Source of the DNA: Rubrivivax sp.
GTDB lineage: Bacteria > Pseudomonadota > Gammaproteobacteria > Burkholderiales > Burkholderiaceae_C
Direction: 5' to 3'
DNA: 64,000 bases
Assembly (NCBI GenBank): GCA_016719535.1
Contig: JADJYX010000020.1
Coordinates: forward strand, 186,001-250,000
Positions 21,487-30,021 of the stretch are shown piece after piece. How positions within the stretch are numbered: the first letter of the stretch is position 1; every line of letters starts with the position of its first letter. Made by a program: the position numbers and the translations under genes. Below the pieces are notes generated by a model. It did no database searches and was not told the origin of the DNA. It worked only from the letters and a program-made list of their open reading frames with translations.

Positions 21487-21825
21487 ATGAAACAGATCAC
21501 CGCCATCATCAAGCCGTTCAAGCTCGAGGAGGTGCGCGAGGCGCTCGGCGACGTGGGCGTGTCGGGTCTGACGGTCACCGAGGTCAAGGGTTTCGGCCGC
21601 CAGAAGGGCCATACCGAGCTCTACCGCGGCGCCGAGTACGTGGTCGACTTCCTGCCCAAGGTGAAGGTCGAGGTGGTGGTCAAGGACAGCGACGTCGAGC
21701 GCTGCATCGAGGCCATCGTCAAGGCGGCCAAGACCGGCAAGATCGGCGACGGCAAGATCTTCGTCACGCCGGTCGAGCAGGTGGTGCGCATCCGCACCGG
21801 CGAGACCGACGAAGCCGCGGTCTGA
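21487..21825 (+). CDS. glnB: Nitrogen regulatory protein P-II
   Basis: A 112-residue PII signal protein (MKQITAIIKPFKLEEVREAL). The T-loop carries the uridylylated Tyr51 in GHTELYRGAEYVVDFLPK, and the C-terminal signature is GDGKIFVTPVEQVVRIRTGE. PII senses 2-oxoglutarate, ATP/ADP and glutamine and controls glutamine synthetase adenylylation, NtrB and other targets. It follows nadE by 33 nt; in several bacteria PII also binds NAD synthetase, so the pairing is suggestive. Confidence 0.95.
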   Translation: MKQITAIIKPFKLEEVREALGDVGVSGLTVTEVKGFGRQKGHTELYRGAEYVVDFLPKVKVEVVVKDSDVERCIEAIVKAAKTGKIGDGKIFVTPVEQVVRIRTGETDEAAV

Positions 21826-21846
21826 ACGGCTCCCCGGCCGTCCCGT

Positions 21847-22443
21847 TCAGGTGCGGCTGAGGTCCGATGCACCGGCCGCCGCGGGCAGCGCGGTGGCGAT
21901 GCGATCGAGCAAGGCTTCGGGTTCGCGCTCCACGATCAACAACCGCGCCTGCGCCTCGGTGACGAACTGCTCGCGCACGGTGTCCTGCAGGAAGGCCAGC
22001 AGCGGGTCGTAGTAGCCCGCGGTGTTGAGCAGCGCGATCGGCCGCTGGTGGTAGCCCAGCTGGCGCCAGGTCCAGACCTCGAACAGTTCCTCGAAGGTCC
22101 CCAGCCCGCCGGGCAGTGCGACGAAGGCATCGGCACGCTCGGCCATCATCTGCTTGCGCACGTGCATCGTGGGGACGACGTGCAACTCGTCCAGGCCGCG
22201 GTGGCCGACCTCGCGCTGCATCAGGGATTGCGGGATCACGCCGGTGACCCAGGCGCCGCCCGCGCGTGCGGCATCGGCCACGGTGCCCATCAGGCCGACA
22301 TTGCCGCCGCCATAGACCAGGTTCCAGCCGCGGCGCGCGAGACTGCGCCCGACGGCGCCGGCGCCGGCGGCGTCGGCGAACGCCGGCTGCGCGCCATGTC
22401 GCGAGCCGCAGAAGACGCACAGCGTGGTCTTGCGCTCGCTCAT
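21847..22443 (-). CDS. LOG family protein (cytokinin-type nucleotide phosphoribohydrolase)
   Basis: A 198-residue Rossmann-like protein of the TIGR00730/LOG family. The motif PGGLGTFEELFEVWTW is the family signature with the catalytic Glu, and MHVRKQMMAERADAFVALPGG precedes it. LOG enzymes release the base from nucleoside 5'-monophosphates. The start chosen is MSERKTTLCVFCGS, which overlaps the dgkA stop by 4 nt (ATGA); a longer frame to 22488 lies inside dgkA. It converges with glnB. Confidence 0.87.
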   Translation of the reverse strand: MSERKTTLCVFCGSRHGAQPAFADAAGAGAVGRSLARRGWNLVYGGGNVGLMGTVADAARAGGAWVTGVIPQSLMQREVGHRGLDELHVVPTMHVRKQMMAERADAFVALPGGLGTFEELFEVWTWRQLGYHQRPIALLNTAGYYDPLLAFLQDTVREQFVTEAQARLLIVEREPEALLDRIATALPAAAGASDLSRT

Positions 22444-22820
22444 GCGTGCAGGCGGTTCCAGAGTGCCGTGGCCCAGGTGCCGCCGCACAGCAGCAGCGAC
22501 AGCATCACGGCCGCGCTGCCATAGTCCTTGGCGCGCCTGGACAATTCATGAAGATCGAGCGAGACGCGGTCGACGATCGCCTCGATGCCGGAATTGAGCA
22601 GTTCGACGATCAGCACCAGCAGCACGCTGCCGATCAGCAGCGCCCGCTCGACCCAGGTGGTGCCCAGCCACAGGGCGGCCAGCAGCATCGGCAGCGCCAG
22701 CAAGAGTTCCTGCCGGAAGGCGCTCTCGTGACGCCAGGCGGCGGCCAGGCCGGCGGCCGAATGACGCGTTGCGAACAGCACCCGGGTCAGCCCGGTCCGG
22801 CCCTTGTGCGGGTTGCCCAT
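22440..22820 (-). CDS. dgkA: Diacylglycerol kinase
   Basis: A 126-residue membrane enzyme with three hydrophobic helices, recycling diacylglycerol to phosphatidate. The signature VELLNSGIEAIVDRVSLDLHELSRRAKDYGSAAVM is complete, including the catalytic-region Glu residues and the AKDYGSAAV segment. The start at MGNPHKGRTGLTRVLFAT is chosen by family length; an upstream ATG at 22838 would add 6 residues. It overlaps the LOG gene and follows the RDD gene by 28 nt. Confidence 0.92.
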   Translation of the reverse strand: MGNPHKGRTGLTRVLFATRHSAAGLAAAWRHESAFRQELLLALPMLLAALWLGTTWVERALLIGSVLLVLIVELLNSGIEAIVDRVSLDLHELSRRAKDYGSAAVMLSLLLCGGTWATALWNRLHA

Positions 22821-22848
22821 GCGGGGAGATTCTGCCAAAGCCGGTGCG

Positions 22849-23370
22849 TCACTTCGGCCGCGGCGGCGGCGGCGGGGCGTCGACCAGTCGCGTACGGCAC
22901 AGCACGTCGTGCAGAAACTGGCGATCGGGGTGCAGTCGGCAGGTCGCCGCGTAGGTCACCATGCCGGCCAGCAGCGTGATGCCGATCACCCAGCCGCCCG
23001 ACAGCCCGGCCAGATGGACCGCCAGCAGGCTCGGCAGAAACCACAGCCATGCCAGCAGGTAGCGGGCGAGGGCCCGCCACGGCGCCAGGGGCCCGCCGTC
23101 GATGGTTTCAACCCGCACGCGCCAGGTCTTCATCGCCACCGTCTGGCCACCGTGCGTCCAGAACCAGACGAAATACACGGCCAGCACCACGAACAGGACG
23201 GCCTGCAGACCGATCCTGCCCTGCAGTGCATGGCGTTGTTGCGTCAGGGTCGAATACAGCCAGCCCGCCACCATCACCACGCCGAACAGCAGCACGCCTT
23301 CGTAGACCAGCGCCGCGAGGCGGCGGCCCAGCCCCGCGGTGGCGGGCCGGGCGGGGGGCTGCGCGGTCAC
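22849..23370 (-). CDS. RDD family membrane protein
   Basis: A 173-residue protein with about three membrane segments. It carries the family pattern near GLGRRLAALVYEGVLLF, WFWTHGGQTVAMKTWRVRVE and LHDVLCRTRLVDAPPPPPRPK. RDD proteins are of largely unknown function; some act as ion exchangers. The GTG start at 23370 overlaps the stop of the DUF3106 gene by 4 nt (GTGA), so it is translationally coupled; the much longer open frame to 23877 runs through that gene and is not used. Confidence 0.8.
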   Translation of the reverse strand: MTAQPPARPATAGLGRRLAALVYEGVLLFGVVMVAGWLYSTLTQQRHALQGRIGLQAVLFVVLAVYFVWFWTHGGQTVAMKTWRVRVETIDGGPLAPWRALARYLLAWLWFLPSLLAVHLAGLSGGWVIGITLLAGMVTYAATCRLHPDRQFLHDVLCRTRLVDAPPPPPRPK

Positions 23371-24167
23371 GGTCGGGTCGACGCCGAGGCGGCCGGCGCG
23401 GCAGTCTTTGCCGGCCGCGGCGCAGCCGCCGGTGCGGTGGGTACGGCGATGGTGGCGGCGCCTTGGGGTCCCCGGCTCGGCAGCAGGGTGGACGGATTGA
23501 CGAAGCCCGGCGTGGCGGCGATCTTGGGCAGGCCGGGCTGGTTGTGGGGCGGTGGGCTCGGCGGCTTGCCGACCAGGGTCGTGGTCGCACCGGGCTTGAC
23601 CTGCACCACGGTGGGCGTCACCGGCTTGACGGGAACCGGCGTCGGGTTGACCGGCACCACGCGCCGCGGCGCCACCGACCCCGGCATGTCCGCCGACCGC
23701 CCCGCCGCTGTGGCCGGTGCCGCGGGCCTGGCGCGCTGGGCCAGTTCGCGCTGCTCTTCGGGGGGCAGCGCACGGTAGGCCTCCCACAAGGCCTGACGGT
23801 CGGGCGCGGGCAGGTTGCGCAGTTCCTGAAAATTCAGACGCGCCCGGCCACGTTCGGCCGGCGACATGGCAGCCCATTCGGTCATGCGGGCCTGCACCCG
23901 CTGTCGTTCAGCGGCCGGCATCGCCGGGAAGCGCTGGGCGACGACGATCCACTTGGCCTTGCGGACGGCGTCGATGCCCTGCCAATGCGCTTTCAACGGT
24001 GCCAGAGCCGTCTGCTGGGCGGGCGACAACGCCGACCAGGCGGGGCCGCCCGGGGCGCCATCGGCCATCGCCGGGCGCTGGCCGGTCGCCGCCGGCCCCG
24101 CGGGCTGCGCCAGCGCCGGTGTCGCCAGTGCCAGGGCCAGCAGCGCGGCAGCGAGTCGCCGACTCAC
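23367..24167 (-). CDS. Secreted DUF3106 family protein
   Basis: A 266-residue protein with a signal peptide (VSRRLAAALLALALATPALA). The DUF3106 region follows: WSALSPAQQTALAPLKAHW, AAERQRVQARMTEWAAMSPAERGRAR and a second RALPPEEQRELAQRA repeat. From about residue 165 it becomes a Pro/Ala/Val-rich tail without evident fold. It probably sits in the periplasm; function unknown. The GTG start overlaps the DUF3619 stop by 4 nt (GTGA), making it part of a chain of overlapping genes behind the sigma factor. Confidence 0.78.
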   Translation of the reverse strand: MSRRLAAALLALALATPALAQPAGPAATGQRPAMADGAPGGPAWSALSPAQQTALAPLKAHWQGIDAVRKAKWIVVAQRFPAMPAAERQRVQARMTEWAAMSPAERGRARLNFQELRNLPAPDRQALWEAYRALPPEEQRELAQRARPAAPATAAGRSADMPGSVAPRRVVPVNPTPVPVKPVTPTVVQVKPGATTTLVGKPPSPPPHNQPGLPKIAATPGFVNPSTLLPSRGPQGAATIAVPTAPAAAPRPAKTAAPAASASTRP

Positions 24168-24598
24168 GGTCGTGGCGCCTTCAGGTATTCGCGGAAGCCA
24201 GGGTCCGTCCAGGCGGCAGGGGGCAGGTCGTCGGACAGCAGCACGGCGTCGATCTCGGCCGCGGCCATCACCTGCTCCTGGGCCGTGAACTGCTGGATCA
24301 GCACCAGGCCGGCAATCAGCAGGGCCAGCGGCAGCCACGAGGCCAGGCCGAGCCAGAAGCGGCCCAGTCCGCCCAGCATGGCCGCACCCTGGCTGTTGAC
24401 GCCGATGGCGCCGGCGGCCTGGGCGGCGCGCCGCTGGCGTGCCAGTGCCACGGCCTGATCGCGACCGATGCGCAGGCGTTCGGCGATGTCGTGGGGCACG
24501 TTGGCAGCCCGTTCGTTCAGGCCGGCGGCCAGGCGCACACCCATTCGAGCCTCCAGGCTCTGCTGCAAGGCGCTGGGCTGTTCGGTTGGTCGACTCAT
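24164..24598 (-). CDS. DUF3619 family membrane protein, candidate anti-sigma factor
   Basis: A 144-residue protein with one membrane helix at about residues 85-103 (FWLGLASWLPLALLIAGLVL), an N-terminal cytoplasmic part with VPHDIAERLRIGRDQAVALARQ, and a short outer part ending DPGFREYLKAPRP. The family has no proven function. Position (stop-start overlap with an ECF sigma factor, ATGA) and topology are those of a membrane anti-sigma factor; that is inference, as no zinc-binding anti-sigma motif is present. Confidence 0.75.
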   Translation of the reverse strand: MSRPTEQPSALQQSLEARMGVRLAAGLNERAANVPHDIAERLRIGRDQAVALARQRRAAQAAGAIGVNSQGAAMLGGLGRFWLGLASWLPLALLIAGLVLIQQFTAQEQVMAAAEIDAVLLSDDLPPAAWTDPGFREYLKAPRP

Positions 24599-25161
24599 GG
24601 CGAGATTCCCTTGGCTCGAAGGGCCTTGGCCAAAGCGTGAACGGCCCGCGAGCAGTGCGTCTTCACGCTGCCCTCGGAGCAACCCATCACCTCCGCCGTC
24701 TCGGCCACATCGAATTCTTCCCAGTAACGCAGGAGAAAGGCTTCCCGTTGACGGGCTGGCAGTTCGGCAATCTGCGCTTCGATCAGAAGCAGGATCTGTT
24801 CCCGCGACACCGAATCGGCCGCGCTCTCGGCCCCCAGTGCGCCTTCGACGGACTGCAGCGATTCGAGCAGGTCAAAGTCGTCGCTGTCGTCGCCGCCGTC
24901 GAAATCGGACAGGTTCTGCATCACTGCATTGCGCACCTTCTGGCGCCGGAACCAGTCCATGGTGGCATTGGTCATGATGCGCTGGAACAGCATCGGCCAT
25001 TCGGCAGCCGGACGGTCGGCGTACTTTTCCGCCAGCCGGATCATCGTGTCCTGCACGATGTCGAGCGCGGCCTCCTCGTCGCGCACGGCGTAGACGGTGC
25101 GCTTGAAAGCTCGCTTTTCGACGCTTTTGAGGAAGTCGGACAGTTCTTTGTCAGTGGCCAA
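24595..25161 (-). CDS. ECF-type RNA polymerase sigma factor
   Basis: A 188-residue sigma factor. Region 2 reads FKRTVYAVRDEEAALDIVQDTMIRLAEKY, then WPMLFQRIMTNATMDWFRRQKVRNAV; region 4 reads LPARQREAFLLRYWEEFDVAETAEVMGCSEGSVKTHCSRAVHAL. An acidic linker (DFDGGDDSDDFDLLESL) lies between. The start chosen is a TTG at 25161 behind GGCGGAG, giving the N-terminus typical of relatives (xATDKELSDFLKSVEKRAF); the ATG at 25281 would add 40 unlike residues. It heads a run of overlapping genes and may control its own operon. Confidence 0.88.
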   Translation of the reverse strand: MATDKELSDFLKSVEKRAFKRTVYAVRDEEAALDIVQDTMIRLAEKYADRPAAEWPMLFQRIMTNATMDWFRRQKVRNAVMQNLSDFDGGDDSDDFDLLESLQSVEGALGAESAADSVSREQILLLIEAQIAELPARQREAFLLRYWEEFDVAETAEVMGCSEGSVKTHCSRAVHALAKALRAKGISP

Positions 25162-25267
25162 CGCGTGCTCCGCCGGGCAGTGAGACCCGGCTTCCGGACC
25201 GGCGCGGATTATCAACGACGGCCGCGCCGCTGCCGCGGTGGCCGAGAGCGGGCCGCCCGATGCCATA

Positions 25268-25363
25268 ATGCTGCTTCGCACAACGCTACTTTTGGGTCCA
25301 ATTCCGACCGTCCGACCTGGGCGGCGGCGATTCGATCGCGCAGGTGCCGAAGCCGTCTCATGA
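25268..25363 (+). promoter_or_regulatory. Candidate leader peptide upstream of ilvB
   Basis: A 31-codon frame begins MLLRTTLLLGPIPTV and ends at TGA 25361, 57 nt before ilvB. Five of the first nine residues are Leu, coded by CTG, CTT, CTA, CTT and TTG, mostly rare codons here, followed by Ile (ATT) and Val. This fits leader-peptide attenuation by branched-chain amino acid supply. Against it: no strong terminator hairpin is evident before ilvB, only a weak GGTGC/GCACC pairing before GATGGTTTTT, and a possible -10 box (CATAAT) overlaps the start. Confidence 0.4.
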
Positions 25364-25420
25364 GGACGCGACCGAGGCGCACCGATGGTTTTTCGTCAGA
25401 GAAATTCACAGAGGTTCTCC

Positions 25421-27193
25421 ATGGACATGTCTGCCGCGGAAGTCAAGCGTGCCGCAACGGCACAACCGCACACCCCTCCCGCCGAGCCCAACGGCTCGGA
25501 AATCATGGTCCGCTGCCTTCAGGCCGAAGGCGTCAAGTTCCTCTGGGGCTACCCCGGCGGCGCGGTCCTCTACATCTACGACGCGCTCTACAAGCAGGAC
25601 AGCATCCAGCATGTGCTGGTGCGCCACGAGCAGGCGGCCGTGCATGCGGCCGATGGCTATGCGCGCGCCACCGGTGACGTCGGCGTGGCGCTGGTCACCT
25701 CCGGGCCCGGGGTCACGAATGCGGTGACGGGCATCGCCACCGCCTACATGGACTCGATCCCGATGGTGATCATCACCGGGCAGGTGCCGACGCCGGCGAT
25801 CGGCCTCGATGCCTTCCAGGAGTGCGACACCGTCGGCATCACGCGTCCGATCGTCAAGCACAACTTCCTGGTCAAGGACGTGCGCGATCTGGCGCTGACG
25901 CTGAAGAAGGCCTTCCACATCGCCCGCACCGGCCGCCCCGGCCCGGTGGTGGTCGACATCCCGAAGGATGTCTCGCTGAAGACGGCGCCGTTCCACTATC
26001 CCGAGACGGTGGAGATGCGCTCGTACAACCCGGTGCGCAAGGGGCATGGCGGGCAGATCCGCAAGGCCGTGCAGTTGCTGCTGCAGGCCAGGCGCCCCTA
26101 CATCTATACCGGCGGCGGCGTCATCCTGGGCAATGCCGCGGCCGAACTGCGCGAACTGGTCGACCTGCTGGGTTACCCCTGCACCAACACGCTGATGGGC
26201 CTGGGCGCGATGCCGGCCAGCGACCCGCGCTTCCTGGGCATGCTGGGCATGCACGGCACCTACGAGGCCAACATGACCATGCAGCACTGCGACGTGCTGC
26301 TGGCCGTGGGTGCGCGCTTCGACGACCGCGTGATCGGCAACCCCAGGCACTTCGCGTCGGTCGAGCGCAAGATCGTCCACGTGGACATCGACCCCTCGTC
26401 GATCTCCAAGCGCGTCAAGGTCGACATCCCCATCGTCGGCGATGTGAAGGACGTGCTGCAGGAACTGATCGCGCAGATCCGCGAGGCGCAGGCGCGGCCC
26501 GATGCCGCCGCGCTGTCGGCCTGGTGGAGCCAGGTCAACGACTGGCGCAAGCGCGATTGCCTGGCCTACAAGCACAGCAACGACGTCATCAAGCCGCAGG
26601 CGGTGATCGAGAAGCTGTGGCAGCTCACGCGCGAGCGCGACACCTACATCACCTCCGACGTCGGCCAGCACCAGATGTGGGCGGCGCAGTTCTACCGCTT
26701 CGAGGAGCCGAGGCGCTGGATCAATTCCGGCGGCCTGGGCACGATGGGCGTGGGCCTGCCCTATGCGATGGGCATCAAGCTCGCCAAGCCCGATGCGGAT
26801 GTCTTCTGCATCACCGGCGAAGGCTCGATCCAGATGTGCATCCAGGAGCTGTCGACCTGCAAGCAATACGACACGCCGGTGAAGGTGATCTCGCTGAACA
26901 ACCGCTACCTGGGCATGGTGCGGCAGTGGCAGCAGCTCGACTACGGCGGCCGCTATTCGCACAGCTACATGGACGCGCTGCCCGACTTCGTCAAGCTCGC
27001 CGAGGCCTACGGCCACGTCGGCCTGCTGGTCGAGAAGCCGGGTGACGTCGAAGGCGCGCTGCGCGAGGCGATCCGCCTGAAGGACCGCACCGTCTTCCTG
27101 GACGTGCGCACCGACCCGACCGAGAACGTCTGGCCGATGGTCCAGGCGGGCAAGGGCATCACGGAGATGCTGCTCGGATCCGAGGACCTGTGA
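25421..27193 (+). CDS. ilvB: Acetolactate synthase large subunit
   Basis: A 590-residue thiamine diphosphate enzyme condensing pyruvate with pyruvate or 2-oxobutyrate, the first common step to valine, leucine and isoleucine. Visible are the cofactor Glu in RHEQAAVHAADGYARATG, FAD-region residues LGMLGMHGTYEANM, and the ThDP signature GEGSIQMCIQELSTCKQYDTPVKVISLNN. The start at MDMSAAEVKRAAT follows GAGGTTCTCC. The regulatory subunit gene lies 171 nt downstream with ilvC beyond. Confidence 0.96.
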   Translation: MDMSAAEVKRAATAQPHTPPAEPNGSEIMVRCLQAEGVKFLWGYPGGAVLYIYDALYKQDSIQHVLVRHEQAAVHAADGYARATGDVGVALVTSGPGVTNAVTGIATAYMDSIPMVIITGQVPTPAIGLDAFQECDTVGITRPIVKHNFLVKDVRDLALTLKKAFHIARTGRPGPVVVDIPKDVSLKTAPFHYPETVEMRSYNPVRKGHGGQIRKAVQLLLQARRPYIYTGGGVILGNAAAELRELVDLLGYPCTNTLMGLGAMPASDPRFLGMLGMHGTYEANMTMQHCDVLLAVGARFDDRVIGNPRHFASVERKIVHVDIDPSSISKRVKVDIPIVGDVKDVLQELIAQIREAQARPDAAALSAWWSQVNDWRKRDCLAYKHSNDVIKPQAVIEKLWQLTRERDTYITSDVGQHQMWAAQFYRFEEPRRWINSGGLGTMGVGLPYAMGIKLAKPDADVFCITGEGSIQMCIQELSTCKQYDTPVKVISLNNRYLGMVRQWQQLDYGGRYSHSYMDALPDFVKLAEAYGHVGLLVEKPGDVEGALREAIRLKDRTVFLDVRTDPTENVWPMVQAGKGITEMLLGSEDL

Positions 27194-27364
27194 CCGCCTG
27201 AACCCGCACCGGCGCGCCGCGGTCACCGCCGCGGCACGGGTGGTGCGGGCCAGGGTGCAAACGACCCCGGATTCCGCCTTCTTCCTTCCAACCTGACGGA
27301 CGTGGCCAGGGGCCGGCGGTTACCGCCGACGGCTGTCGAAGAGCGCGTTCCACGAGGAATCCCC
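27194..27364 (+). promoter_or_regulatory. Structured region before ilvH, candidate ilvH leader RNA
   Basis: The 171 nt between ilvB and ilvH hold no gene. A nested hairpin is visible at about 27207-27250: CCCGCACC pairs with GGTGCGGG and encloses paired CCGCGG copies. A second, GGCGGTTACCGCC, lies at 27315-27328. A conserved RNA motif is known upstream of ilvH in betaproteobacteria; whether this is it needs a covariance search. It may set the ratio of large to small subunit. Confidence 0.4.
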
Positions 27365-27856
27365 ATGAAACACATCATCGCCGTGCTCATCGAGAACGAG
27401 GCCGGTGCACTGTCGCGCGTGGTGGCGCTGTTCTCCGCCCGCGGCTACAACATCGAGAGCCTGACGGTGGCGCCGACCGAGGATGCGTCGCTGTCGCGCA
27501 TGACCATCGTCACCACCGGCTCCGACGAGGTCATCGAACAGATCACCAAGCACCTGAACCGGCTGATCGAGGTCGTCAAGGTGGTCGACCTGACCGAGGG
27601 CAGCTACACCGAGCGCGAGCTGATGCTGGTCAAGGTGCGTGCGGTGGGCAAGGAGCGCGAGGAGATGAAGCGCATGGCCGACATCTTTCGCGGCCGCATC
27701 ATCGACGTCACCGAAAAGAGCTACACCATCGAGCTGACCGGCGATTCGTCCAAGCTCGACGCCTTCCTGCAGGCCATCGACCGCACCGCCATCCTCGAGA
27801 CCGTGCGCACCGGTGCCAGCGGCATCGGCCGCGGCGAAAGAATTCTGCGCGTCTGA
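27365..27856 (+). CDS. ilvH: Acetolactate synthase small (regulatory) subunit
   Basis: A 163-residue regulatory subunit. The N-terminal ACT domain, MKHIIAVLIENEAGALSRVV with RGYNIESLTVAPTED, binds valine and gives feedback inhibition. The C-terminal half (IFRGRIIDVTEKSYTIELTG) completes the usual length. It activates and regulates the IlvB catalytic subunit. ilvC follows after 37 nt, so ilvB-ilvH-ilvC form one operon. Confidence 0.95.
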   Translation: MKHIIAVLIENEAGALSRVVALFSARGYNIESLTVAPTEDASLSRMTIVTTGSDEVIEQITKHLNRLIEVVKVVDLTEGSYTERELMLVKVRAVGKEREEMKRMADIFRGRIIDVTEKSYTIELTGDSSKLDAFLQAIDRTAILETVRTGASGIGRGERILRV

Positions 27857-27893
27857 CGTCGCAGTGCCTCACACCACCACCACGGAGAGAACC

Positions 27894-28910
<1,017 letters not shown>

Positions 28911-28931
28911 GCGCACGACGTGCCCAGCTGC

Positions 28932-28955
28932 AAGGCCGCCCGCGGGCGGCCTTTT
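28932..28955 (+). terminator. Rho-independent terminator after ilvC
   Basis: AAGGCCGCCCG and CGGGCGGCCTT form a stem followed by TTTT, ending the ilvB-ilvH-ilvC transcript before pssA. Confidence 0.85.
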
Positions 28956-28986
28956 GGCGCCGGAACGCTGCGCTATCCTCGCGCCC

Positions 28987-29811
28987 ATGAGTGAACCCAC
29001 CCGGGATCCGCTGGACGACGCCGGCGAGGTGCCGCGCCCGCGGCGCAAGGGCATCTACGTGCTGCCCAATGCCATCACGCTGGCTGCGCTGTTCTCGGCC
29101 TTCTACGGCATCGTGATGGCGATGAACGGCCGCTTCGAGGCCGCCTGCGTCGCCATCTTCGTGGCCGCCGTGCTCGACAGCCTGGACGGGCGCGTGGCCC
29201 GCATGACCAATTCGCAGAGCGCCTTCGGCGAGCAGATGGACAGCCTGTCCGACATGGTGGCCTTCGGCGCCGCGCCGGCGCTCATCGTCTACATCTGGGC
29301 GCTCAAGGACATGGGCAAGCTGGGCTGGATCCCGGCCTTCGTCTACATCGCCGGCGCGGCGCTGCGGCTGGCGCGCTTCAACGTCAACATCGGCGTCGTC
29401 GACAAGCGCTTCTTCCAGGGCCTGCCCAGCCCGGCGGCGGCAGCGCTGGTGGTCGGTCTGGTGTGGATGATGGACGACTCGGGCTTCAAGAACGTCACGC
29501 GCTCCGACTGGGTGCCGTGGCTGGCGTTCGGCATCACGCTGTATGCGGGCCTGTCGATGGTGACCAATGCGCCGTTCTACAGCTTCAAGGTGGTGGGCGG
29601 GGGCCGCACCGTGCCCTTCGTCGTGCTGGTGGGCATTGCGCTGGCCATCGCGCTGATCGCCCTCGACACCGCGCGTGCGCTGTTCGCCATCTTCTGTCTC
29701 TACGGCGTGTCGGGCTACGCCGTCTACGCCTGGCGCAAGTTCAAGGGCAAGCCGGCGAGCGTGATCGCCACGTCGATCGACGAACCCGAAGAGAAGGGCC
29801 TGCACCAGTGA
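28987..29811 (+). CDS. pssA: CDP-diacylglycerol-serine O-phosphatidyltransferase
   Basis: A 274-residue membrane enzyme making phosphatidylserine. The CDP-alcohol phosphotransferase motif DGRVARMTNSQSAFGEQMDSLSD is complete with all Asp ligands. The N-terminus KGIYVLPNAITLAALFSAFYG and about seven membrane helices match the type II bacterial enzyme. A start at MSEPTRDPLDD is chosen; an upstream ATG at 28954 lies in the ilvC terminator region. The decarboxylase gene psd, often adjacent, is not present here. Confidence 0.92.
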   Translation: MSEPTRDPLDDAGEVPRPRRKGIYVLPNAITLAALFSAFYGIVMAMNGRFEAACVAIFVAAVLDSLDGRVARMTNSQSAFGEQMDSLSDMVAFGAAPALIVYIWALKDMGKLGWIPAFVYIAGAALRLARFNVNIGVVDKRFFQGLPSPAAAALVVGLVWMMDDSGFKNVTRSDWVPWLAFGITLYAGLSMVTNAPFYSFKVVGGGRTVPFVVLVGIALAIALIALDTARALFAIFCLYGVSGYAVYAWRKFKGKPASVIATSIDEPEEKGLHQ

Positions 29812-29843
29812 AGCGTCGCGCATCGCGTGCTACATTACCGCGC

Positions 29844-29903
29844 ATGTCGATCGATGCCCGCCTGCTGGCCCTAGCGCTCCTAGCCCCGACGCGGGTGCGC
29901 TGA
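29844..29903 (+). promoter_or_regulatory. leuA leader peptide
   Basis: A 19-codon frame reads MSIDARLLALALLAPTRVR and then TGA. Five Leu codons fall within seven positions (CTG CTG, CTA, CTC CTA), two of them the CTA codon that is very rare in this high-GC genome. A terminator hairpin follows 38 nt later and leuA begins 118 nt after the stop. This is the classic arrangement of ribosome-mediated transcription attenuation controlled by charged leucyl-tRNA. Confidence 0.8.
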
Positions 29904-29940
29904 TCGACGTTCGTTCCTACCCTCTCCCCGAATCCCGATC

Positions 29941-29979
29941 AACGGCCCGCCAGCGCACAGCAGCGGGCCGTTTTCATTT
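29941..29979 (+). terminator. leuA attenuator terminator
   Basis: AACGGCCCGC and GCGGGCCGTT form a 10-bp stem followed by TTCATTT. It sits between the leucine-rich leader peptide and leuA, so it acts as the attenuator. Competing antiterminator pairing with the segment just after the leader stop is expected but was not computed. Confidence 0.75.
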
Positions 29980-30021
29980 GTTCCGGGCTGCTTGCGACAA
30001 CCCCCTCGCCAAGGCATCACC

